From: Cloacimonetes bacterium UBA5614
GTDB lineage: Bacteria > Cloacimonadota > Cloacimonadia > Cloacimonadales > Cloacimonadaceae
NCBI GenBank assembly: GCA_002424605.1
Contig: DIKQ01000008.1
Span: forward strand, 1 to 21,467
Length of the DNA stretch: 21,467 nucleotides
Direction of reading: 5' to 3'
Every line of letters starts with the position of its first letter. The stretch's first letter is position 1. The translations under genes were made by a program, and so were the position numbers. The notes below the pieces were generated by a model, which saw only the letters and a list, made by a program, of their open reading frames with translations, did not search any database and was not told the DNA's origin. This document shows positions 15,774 through 21,467 of this stretch, piece by piece.

Positions 15774-17208
15774 CCCCACTCACTATCATCCTGATATCCG
15801 CTTTCAACTTTCCCTTGCTTATCACATTAAGGCCTGCTAAGAGCAATCCGCCTGCCGCCACCGCCATTACTACAGATAATAACCCGCTCATCCTGCTGAT
15901 GACAATCAGCACGGGTGTATAGACCAGCACAGGCAGAAAGCTGACCAAAACACTTCTGAGAGCAGAGCTGAACCTTAGCTTGACCAGATGCATGGACATC
16001 AGGTAAAAAGCTATAGCAGTTACAGCAGCAGCAACGGCAAAAGCCCAGATGGCAGTTTCGAAGGAATAACGCAGTCCCCACAGCATGGCTCCGGACTTGA
16101 TAACCAGAGACGCAACATTCCAGGTCAGTTCCCAGCCGGGTTTCCTTTTGATAAAGGGAATCCCCCCAATCGGGTTGCTGTAAAAGCTGGAGCCAAAGAG
16201 CAGAAACATCGCCGGCAGCAGCGGAATGGCATCGCTCCATTTATCGCCCAACAGCCAGGCCACAGCCAGCATCATTACATAGGTAAAAAGCAGCAGCAAA
16301 GGCAGGCCCAGATTCCCCACCAGCCGCAGATAACGCGCCGCCATAGCTGTTATGTCGCCATCTTTCTTCCCGGCGAAAACCGGAAAGAACACCTGATTGA
16401 CCGCAGTGTTAAACATCCCCACCGGCACACCTATTAGCTGCGATGCGAAGAAATAGACTCCCAGATACACAGGTTCTATCATCAGCCCCAAAAGCAGAAT
16501 CGGTGCATTACCTGATAAAAGGTTGACCACAGACACCAATGTAGCCTGGGTCATAAATGCCCTGAAGCGGTACAGGGAAAGGGATAATACCTTTCTTTGT
16601 TTTATTAGTATTGCTAATGTCCGCTTTACTGCAGCGGAGTTCTTGCTCCAGAGATAGATTGCTTCCAGCAGGTTGCCCAGATAGAAGATGACCACATAGA
16701 CCCAGACGGAGCGAATGAAATATAGCGCCAGCACGGACAAGACACTGTAAAGCGCTACATTATAGGTCTCCGCCAGAGCCAGTTCCCGGAATTGCTGACG
16801 GCGCGCCGCCATTGCCCTCACTGTTTTGCGCAGGATTTCGCTCAGCAGGAAAACGGAAGTGTAGAGAAAGAGATTGCCCAGCACAGGGCTTTTGTAGAGG
16901 ATTCCAATCACCCCGGACAAGGCAGTCAGCAGGATTATGCCCAGCCCGGATGAGACAGCCGCCATTTGCCAGAGGGCAAGCAGACCTGTGTGGCTCTTTT
17001 TCTGTTCGATAATGTAGTGGAAATCCAGGCTCAGGGTGCCGAAGGTGGAGACCAGCCCCAGGATGAGGCAATAGGTGCGGAAGATGCCCAAATCCTCTTT
17101 GGTAAGCCATCTGGCGACAAAGTAAAACAGGACAAGCGTCAGCATCCTTCTGAACACTGAAGTGACCAGCGTCCAGCGGATACCGCTCAGAACGTGGCTT
17201 TTATTCAT
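15769..17208 (-). CDS. MVF-type polysaccharide (O-antigen/lipid-linked glycan) flippase, 479 aa
   Basis: A very hydrophobic protein with about 12 predicted membrane helices. The N terminus (IRWTLVTSVFRRMLTLVLFYFVARWLTKEDLGIFR) is typical of Wzx/RfbX-like polysaccharide biosynthesis proteins of the MATE/MurJ-related superfamily: a short cytoplasmic start, then the RxLTKEDLGIFR-like loop between helices 1 and 2. The length fits the family. The known role is moving undecaprenyl- or other lipid-linked oligosaccharides across the inner membrane. The particular glycan cannot be told from sequence, because no glycosyltransferases are in the window. The ATG lies nine bases after the ruvB stop with only a poor Shine-Dalgarno (CCGGA), which suggests translational coupling to ruvB. 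Pairing with a recombination gene looks incidental rather than functional. Confidence 0.82.
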   Translation of the reverse strand: MNKSHVLSGIRWTLVTSVFRRMLTLVLFYFVARWLTKEDLGIFRTYCLILGLVSTFGTLSLDFHYIIEQKKSHTGLLALWQMAAVSSGLGIILLTALSGVIGILYKSPVLGNLFLYTSVFLLSEILRKTVRAMAARRQQFRELALAETYNVALYSVLSVLALYFIRSVWVYVVIFYLGNLLEAIYLWSKNSAAVKRTLAILIKQRKVLSLSLYRFRAFMTQATLVSVVNLLSGNAPILLLGLMIEPVYLGVYFFASQLIGVPVGMFNTAVNQVFFPVFAGKKDGDITAMAARYLRLVGNLGLPLLLLFTYVMMLAVAWLLGDKWSDAIPLLPAMFLLFGSSFYSNPIGGIPFIKRKPGWELTWNVASLVIKSGAMLWGLRYSFETAIWAFAVAAAVTAIAFYLMSMHLVKLRFSSALRSVLVSFLPVLVYTPVLIVISRMSGLLSVVMAVAAGGLLLAGLNVISKGKLKADIRMIVSGG

Positions 17209-17217
17209 TCCGGAGTT

Positions 17218-18270
17218 TTATTTCCCCGGAAAGTCAAACAAACTGACCTGCTCGGCGTCATGCTTGACCCCCAGGTGTTTGTAGCCTTTATAAGTGACCT
17301 TGCGTCCCTGCATGGTGCGTTCCAGGAAACCCTGCTGCACCAGATAGGGCTCAAAAATCTCTTCTATCGTGCCGGCGTCCTCGCCAATGGCGGCAGCCAG
17401 GGTCTTGATGCCGACCGGACCGCCCCGGTAATTTTCTATGATGGTGTAAAGTATGCGCTTATCCATTTCATCCAGTCCCGCATGGTCTACCTGCAGCATT
17501 TCCAGCGCCAGGCGGGCAATATCTCCTGTGATGATGCCGTCGCCCTTGATTTGGGCAAAGTCCCTCACCCGTCTGAGCAGACGGTTGGCGATGCGCGGAG
17601 TGCCCCTGCTGCGTGATGCCAGTTCCTTCACCCCTTCCGGCTCGATGGGCATATTGACGATTCCGGCGCTGCGAATGATGATTTGCTCGATGGATGCCGT
17701 ATCATAATAATCCAGCCGCAGCACGATGCCAAATCTGTCCCTGAGGGGTGGAGTGAGCAATCCTGCCCGGGTGGTGGCGCCAATCAGGGTAAAGGGTTCC
17801 AGGTCAATCTTGAGCGTTCTGGCGCCCGGACCGCTATCCAGGATGATTTCCATGCCAAAGTCTTCCATGGCGGGATAGATGTATTCCTCAATCACATGGC
17901 TCATGCGGTGGATTTCGTCAATGAACAGCACTTCATGCTTTTGCAGGTTGGTGAGGATGCCTGCCAGGTCGGATGGCTTTTCCAGCACGGGACCGCTGCT
18001 GACTGTGATTTCCACGTTCAGTTCGCGGGCAATGATGCTGGCAAGCGTGGTCTTGCCCAATCCCGGAGGACCGTAAAACAGCACATGGTCCAGCGGTTCC
18101 TTGCGCAGTTTTGCAGCCTGGATGGAAATCTCCAGCAGCTGCTTTATCTGGTTCTGCCCGATAAACTCATTCAGGGTTTTGGGCCTGAGCGCGCGGTCAA
18201 ATTCGACTTCTTCGGGCTGGGTGACGGGAGCGTTTATTCTTTCTAACATATCTTTCTCTGGTTTAACCAT
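17218..18270 (-). CDS. ruvB: RuvB, Holliday junction branch-migration ATPase, 350 aa
   Basis: RuvB is the hexameric AAA+ motor that, with RuvA, drives Holliday-junction branch migration. Visible are Walker A GPPGLGKT (67-74), Walker B FIDEIH (116-121), sensor 1 IGATTRAG (163-170), arginine finger LRDRFG (176-181), sensor 2 GTPR (223-226) and the C-terminal winged helix (GGPVGIKTLAAAIGE, about 284-325). The given start has no good ribosome binding site. Met8 at 18249 (MLERINAP) matches the usual RuvB N terminus and may be the true start, although its GAGAAAG is also weak. Neither ruvA nor ruvC is adjacent. The flippase gene follows nine bases after the stop, probably in the same operon. The last residues, QVSLFDFPGK, include a QxSLF sequence resembling a sliding-clamp-binding peptide, which is unusual for RuvB as I know it. 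Confidence 0.97.
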   Translation of the reverse strand: MVKPEKDMLERINAPVTQPEEVEFDRALRPKTLNEFIGQNQIKQLLEISIQAAKLRKEPLDHVLFYGPPGLGKTTLASIIARELNVEITVSSGPVLEKPSDLAGILTNLQKHEVLFIDEIHRMSHVIEEYIYPAMEDFGMEIILDSGPGARTLKIDLEPFTLIGATTRAGLLTPPLRDRFGIVLRLDYYDTASIEQIIIRSAGIVNMPIEPEGVKELASRSRGTPRIANRLLRRVRDFAQIKGDGIITGDIARLALEMLQVDHAGLDEMDKRILYTIIENYRGGPVGIKTLAAAIGEDAGTIEEIFEPYLVQQGFLERTMQGRKVTYKGYKHLGVKHDAEQVSLFDFPGK

Positions 18271-18354
18271 CTATATAAGGATTTGATTTTTGTCCACAGG
18301 AATTATTTCCCGCTGCAAACCGACCGGATGCAGACATCCTGCCTGTTCCTCTAT

Positions 18355-18425
18355 GAGATGTCCCGAAGATGCCCCGAAGATGACCGGGTTTTCTTCGGGA
18401 GGCTCCGCGACATCTCCGCGACAAC
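18355..18425. repeat. Nested inverted repeat with two 11-bp tandem duplications, ruvB leader
   Basis: TCCCGAAGA (18361-18369) pairs with TCTTCGGGA (18392-18400), and outside it GAGATGTC (18355-18362) pairs with GACATCTC (18409-18416). Each side is also a tandem duplication with an 11-bp period: CCCGAAGATG at 18362 and 18373, and TCCGCGACATC/TCCGCGACAAC at 18404 and 18415. It lies 85-155 bases upstream of ruvB and 120-190 bases upstream of the flavodoxin gene. It could fold in either transcript. Confidence 0.5.
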
Positions 18426-18533
18426 TCATTAAGCGGGAAGCAGGTTTCGCTGGTGGAGCGGTTATGCGTGGAAAAATGTTATTTTCTTGACAAATATGCA
18501 GATAATAGAGTCTTGCCTGTATTACCAACCATC

Positions 18534-18538
18534 AGGAG
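18534..18538 (+). promoter_or_regulatory. Ribosome binding site that fixes the flavodoxin start
   Basis: AGGAG six bases before the ATG at 18545. An in-frame TTG at 18539 lies directly against this site and is too close to be used, so the ATG is preferred. Confidence 0.65.
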
Positions 18539-18544
18539 TTGACA

Positions 18545-19027
18545 ATGAACGTCGCAATAATATTCCATTCCCTTTCCGGCCAGACCAAAAAGCTGGCAGG
18601 CAGAATGGCAGCAAGGCTGATCGTGGCAGGGCATTCCGTGAAGGAAATCGAACTGCGCACCAACAAACCCATCAAGAGCGGTACCATTCGTCAACCGCTG
18701 GATTTTGAAGTCACCAACCTGCCGGACCTGGCGGAATTTGACGCTATCTGCGTCGGAGGCCCCGTCTGGGCATTTGGCCCTTCCACAGTGGCTTACAAGG
18801 CAATCCTGCAGATGCCTGCCCTCAAAGGCAAGAAAGCCCTGTCCTTTGTCACAATGGGATTCCCGCTCAAAGGCATGGGGGGAACAGCCGCCATCCGCCA
18901 CATGAACAAAGCCCTGACAGATAAAGGCGCAGGTGTGCTGCCCGGCATCATCGTGCCCAAGATGTTTCATAATTTTGACCTGCTGCTGGAAAAAGCAGCT
19001 GCTGATTGTGTGAGGTCTTTTAGCTGA
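18545..19027 (+). CDS. Flavodoxin-family protein, 160 aa
   Basis: The protein has a flavodoxin-like alpha/beta fold that should bind FMN. The phosphate-binding loop after beta-strand 1 is HSLSGQTKK (8-16, S-x-S-G-x-T type). The second FMN loop is GGPVWAFGPST (71-81), placed as in flavodoxin family members such as WrbA-like and other short flavodoxins. The 160-residue length fits a single domain with no fused reductase or iron-sulfur segment. The electron-transfer partner and substrate cannot be named. The gene starts at the ATG with AGGAG six bases ahead. It is divergent from ruvB and 89 bases before the AI-2E-type gene on the same strand, possibly co-transcribed with it. Two cysteines (residues about 69 and 157) are not in a pair motif. 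Confidence 0.85.
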   Translation: MNVAIIFHSLSGQTKKLAGRMAARLIVAGHSVKEIELRTNKPIKSGTIRQPLDFEVTNLPDLAEFDAICVGGPVWAFGPSTVAYKAILQMPALKGKKALSFVTMGFPLKGMGGTAAIRHMNKALTDKGAGVLPGIIVPKMFHNFDLLLEKAAADCVRSFS

Positions 19028-19116
19028 CCCTGATCAGATTTTATGCTCAAAGAATCCGATAACGAAGTTGCAAAACTGACTCATAAATAAGAGAAGAACT
19101 GCGGGAGGACAACTGC

Positions 19117-20190
19117 ATGAATGAACACGCCAGAGAATTACGCTGGATAAGAATCCTGCTCACCATTATAGCCCTTCCCGTCCTCGTGCTTATCCTGAAA
19201 ACCCTCAAAGCAGTCTTCATCCCCCTGGTCTTTGCCATCTTCCTGAGCTTTGTATTTGCACCGCTGACAGGCTTTCTGCATAGGAAGAAGGTACATATGG
19301 CGCTCATCCTGGTTACGATGCTGCTAATCATCCTTCTCTTTTCCATCGGGACTTTCCTGCTGCTTAGCGCAGCTACCAACACCCTGATTGAAGGCATTCC
19401 CAGATACCAGCACCGCCTTATGCTGCTGACCCAGGACGGTGTGGCCTGGTTTGAAGGCGCTTCGGAAAAAATGGACATCGCCCTGAGCAATTTTCCCCGG
19501 CTGGATATCACCCAGATGCTGGCTCCCGGCAGTTTTTCCATCTCCAAATCCCTGTCCGACGTTATGGCAGCTACCTTTGACATGAGCTGGAACTTCTTTC
19601 TGATAGTGGTATTCCTGCTCTTTCTGGTTGCGCAGGGCGGTCTGATGAACCAGCGGCTCAGAAAAGTGATGGATGAAACACATCATCAAAGGACCAGCGA
19701 TACCCTGCAAAATATCCAGAATAAAATCCAGCGCTATCTGCTCACCAAGACTCTCATCAGCCTCTGCACGGCAGCCGTGGGTATGGTCCTGATGCTGCTG
19801 TTTGGCGTTGAATTTGTTCTGGTCTGCGGTATTCTGCTCTTCGTAATGAACTTTATCCCCAATATCGGCAGCATTATCGCCAGCGCGCTGCCTATCGTGA
19901 TTTGCCTTCTGCAGGGAGGTTTCACGTTCCGGTTTGTTGCCTTTTCACTGCTTTTGATTGCCACCCAAATGCTGTTCGGAAATATCATCGAACCGAAAAT
20001 CCAGGGCAACCGGCTGAACCTGAGCCCCATCATGGTATTGATTTCCCTGATATTCTGGGGCTGGGTCTGGGGCATCGTGGGCATGATTCTGGCTGTGCCT
20101 GTCACCTCTGCCATCAATATCATGCTGCTCCAACTGGATGAAAAGAACCTGGTCTCTGCAATCATAAGCGGTGACAAAACAGAAACCTGA
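19117..20190 (+). CDS. AI-2E/PerM-family membrane transporter, 357 aa
   Basis: An integral membrane protein with the topology of the AI-2E exporter/PerM family: three hydrophobic helices at about 12-85, a soluble middle region of about 70 residues (90-155), then five or so helices (158-172, 207-230, 232-247, 250-285, 302-338). The hallmarks NFIPNIGS (245-252), IEPKIQG (291-297) and LSPIMVLISLIFWGWVWGIVGMILAVP are all present, and the length is normal. Members include TqsA, proposed to export autoinducer-2, and Na+/H+ antiporter-like PerM proteins. The family name does not prove AI-2 transport here, and no luxS is nearby. GGGAGG seven bases upstream supports the ATG. The next gene is groEL, separated by its own promoter. 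Confidence 0.9.
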   Translation: MNEHARELRWIRILLTIIALPVLVLILKTLKAVFIPLVFAIFLSFVFAPLTGFLHRKKVHMALILVTMLLIILLFSIGTFLLLSAATNTLIEGIPRYQHRLMLLTQDGVAWFEGASEKMDIALSNFPRLDITQMLAPGSFSISKSLSDVMAATFDMSWNFFLIVVFLLFLVAQGGLMNQRLRKVMDETHHQRTSDTLQNIQNKIQRYLLTKTLISLCTAAVGMVLMLLFGVEFVLVCGILLFVMNFIPNIGSIIASALPIVICLLQGGFTFRFVAFSLLLIATQMLFGNIIEPKIQGNRLNLSPIMVLISLIFWGWVWGIVGMILAVPVTSAINIMLLQLDEKNLVSAIISGDKTET

Positions 20191-20252
20191 GCCATATTTC
20201 AAGCTGATTACACAGAGATTTGCCGATTCCGGATATTCCATTAGAAGGTCGG

Positions 20253-20265
20253 GCAGAATTTCTGC
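20253..20265. promoter_or_regulatory. Short palindrome abutting the groEL -35 element
   Basis: GCAGAA-T-TTCTGC is a perfect 6-bp palindrome ending at the base before TTGACA. It may be a second operator. It is short enough to be chance. Confidence 0.25.
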
Positions 20266-20295
20266 TTGACAAAAAAAAGGCGGTGCAGATATTAG
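20266..20295 (+). promoter_or_regulatory. groEL promoter
   Basis: TTGACA (20266-20271), then an A-rich 17-18 base spacer, then ATATTA or TATTAG (20289-20295). The -10 overlaps the left arm of the CIRCE element, the usual arrangement for repression by HrcA. Confidence 0.7.
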
Positions 20296-20318
20296 CACTC
20301 GTCAGTAATGACTGCTAA
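20292..20318. promoter_or_regulatory. CIRCE operator (HrcA binding site)
   Basis: TTAGCACTC (20292-20300), nine-base spacer, GACTGCTAA (20310-20318). The consensus is TTAGCACTC-N9-GAGTGCTAA, so the left arm is perfect and the right arm differs at one base. It lies 50 bases before the groEL ATG and overlaps the -10. This predicts HrcA-controlled heat-shock expression; hrcA itself is not in the window. Confidence 0.93.
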
Positions 20319-20367
20319 AATTAATAAAGCAAAATAAAAAACCAAAAGCATAGGGAGGTTAACTACT

Positions 20368-21467
20368 ATGGCTAAACAAATTCAATTCTCACACGAAGCC
20401 CGCACTTCTCTCAAGAAGGGAGTGGACAAGCTGGCTGACGCCGTGAAAGTCACCATTGGCGCCAGAGGCAGAAACGTTGTCCTTGATAAGAAATACGGCT
20501 CACCCACCATCACTAATGACGGTGTGACCATTGCCAAGGAAATTGAACTGGAAGACCCCTACGAAAACATGGGTGCCCAGCTTTGCAAAGAAGTGGCGGA
20601 AAAGACCCACGATATCGCCGGAGACGGCACCACCACAGCCACCATCCTGGCCCAGGCAATTATTGAAGAAGGCATGAAACACGTCACAGCCGGCGTTAAT
20701 CCCATGTTCCTCAAACGCGGGCTGGAAAAAGGCACCAAGATTATCGTGGATGAAATCCATAAGTTCAGCAAAGCCATCAAAAACAGTGATGAAATCGCCC
20801 AGATTGCCACCATTTCAGCCAATAACGACCCGGAAATCGGGAAACTGATTGCCCAGGCAATGGATTCCGTCGGCAAGGAAGGCATCATCAACATAGAAGA
20901 AGCCAAATCCATCGATACAGGCCTGGAAAAGGTGGAAGGCATGCAGTTTGACCGCGGTTACCTTTCCCCCTACTTCGTGACCAACGGCGAAAAGATGATT
21001 GCGGAGATGGAAGACCCCTTTATCCTGCTGTATGACAAGAAAATCAGCGTGATGAAAGACCTGCTTCCCATTTTGCAGGAAATCGCCCAGACCGGCAAAC
21101 CCTTCCTGATAATCTCTGAAGATATCGAAGGCGAAGCCCTGGCAACTTTGGTCGTAAACAAGCTGCGCGGCATCCTGAATGTCTGCGCCGTCAAAGCTCC
21201 CGGTTTCGGCGACCGCAGAAAAGCCATGCTGGAAGACATCGCCATCCTGACCAATGCTACCCTGATTTCCGAGGAAATGGGACGCAAACTGGATAGCTGC
21301 ACAATGGCTGACCTGGGACGCGCCAAGAAAGTGCTGGTGGACAAAGAAAATACCACCATCCGCGAAGGTGCCGGCGATGAGAAAGCCATCCAGGGCAGAA
21401 TCAAGCAAATCAAAGCCCAGATTGAAGAAACCACATCCGACTATGACAAGGAAAAGCTGCAGGAACG
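20368..21467 (+). CDS. groEL: GroEL chaperonin (N-terminal 366 residues; 3' end outside window)
   Basis: GroEL is the 60-kDa chaperonin that folds proteins inside a 14-mer chamber with ATP. The ATP site is clear: DGTTT (86-90), with VTIAKEIELEDPYENMGAQ before it and TNDGVT (49-54). The apical domain (about 190-375) contains YLSPYFVTN and VKAPGFGDRRKAMLEDIAILT. About two thirds of the usual 540-550 residues are present. Near the ATP loop the usual TLGPKGRNV reads TIGARGRNV (29-37), so the near-invariant proline is alanine and the lysine is arginine. The start has AGGGAGGT eight bases upstream. Regulation is by the CIRCE element in front of it. There is no groES upstream, where it normally sits; it could lie elsewhere. 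Confidence 0.98.
   Translation, partial: MAKQIQFSHEARTSLKKGVDKLADAVKVTIGARGRNVVLDKKYGSPTITNDGVTIAKEIELEDPYENMGAQLCKEVAEKTHDIAGDGTTTATILAQAIIEEGMKHVTAGVNPMFLKRGLEKGTKIIVDEIHKFSKAIKNSDEIAQIATISANNDPEIGKLIAQAMDSVGKEGIINIEEAKSIDTGLEKVEGMQFDRGYLSPYFVTNGEKMIAEMEDPFILLYDKKISVMKDLLPILQEIAQTGKPFLIISEDIEGEALATLVVNKLRGILNVCAVKAPGFGDRRKAMLEDIAILTNATLISEEMGRKLDSCTMADLGRAKKVLVDKENTTIREGAGDEKAIQGRIKQIKAQIEETTSDYDKEKLQE

Noticed and set aside
18487..18515. TTGACA as a promoter for the flavodoxin gene
   Set aside because: No -10-like hexamer exists at 16-18 bases. GATAAT at 18501 is too close, so I did not call a promoter.
18271..18528. 85-codon minus ORF ending directly before ruvB
   Set aside because: Its sequence is the translated palindromic leader (PPEENPVIFGASS region), with no domain. 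Its stop next to the ruvB start looks like chance.
18539..18544. TTG two codons upstream as flavodoxin start
   Set aside because: It touches the AGGAG site with no spacing. The ATG at 18545 is at the right distance and begins the first beta strand.
19047..19583. 178-codon minus ORF over the AI-2E-type gene
   Set aside because: The plus-strand frame encodes a complete, recognisable membrane protein with a good ribosome binding site; the minus frame has no family features.
20500..21434. Several minus-strand ORFs of 86-197 codons over groEL
   Set aside because: GroEL on the plus strand is certain. The opposite frames are shadows.

Overview
The window looks like a stretch of a free-living, Gram-negative-type bacterium of the FCB group. 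Candidatus Cloacimonadota is my best guess. The reasons are three very large Sec-exported, same-strand proteins built from choice-of-anchor D, choice-of-anchor J (cleaved-adhesin-like) and fibronectin-III-like domains, next to ordinary bacterial housekeeping genes with TTGACA-type promoter elements and AGGAG-type ribosome binding sites. The taxonomic call is an inference from architecture, not from a search.

Left two thirds (1-14996, all on the minus strand): three giant paralogous surface or secreted proteins. The first runs off the left edge (at least 1758 codons, start 5275). The second is 1741 aa (6229-11454) and the third 1093 aa (about 11715-14996). Each has its own signal peptide, its own strong ribosome binding site and a long upstream region, so they look separately transcribed. 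The third gene ends in a clear rho-independent terminator. They share a set of interchangeable modules. One is a ~180-residue unit with an IGxG...YMGHT...TDNLVIAV...NRS signature (once in protein 1, twice in protein 2). Another is a ~240-residue unit with PLLNTPRTDI...VEDPxW...ENPxYGT signatures (protein 1 once, protein 2 once, protein 3 twice). No enzymatic motif was seen, so adhesion, matrix or cell-envelope roles are the likely ones. Two gene-upstream regions carry short ORFs opening with the same GGAGTTGCnATGCAA context. Intergenic DNA between these genes holds a small dispersed imperfect-palindrome repeat.

Right third (15419-21467): conserved cellular genes. A single-domain Hpt phosphotransfer protein (+) converges on a ruvB-flippase operon (-). 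The two 3' ends are 8 bp apart and share a hairpin containing both stop codons. RuvB is the Holliday-junction branch-migration motor. The gene after it, 9 nt downstream, encodes a multi-spanning polysaccharide flippase of the MVF type. A divergent upstream region with a nested 11-bp tandem/inverted repeat structure separates ruvB from a flavodoxin-family gene (+), followed by an AI-2E/PerM-type membrane protein (+). The window ends in groEL (+, truncated), preceded by a promoter overlapped by a CIRCE operator (HrcA-type heat-shock control), with no groES in front of it. No tRNA, rRNA, CRISPR array, insertion sequence or phage gene was seen.
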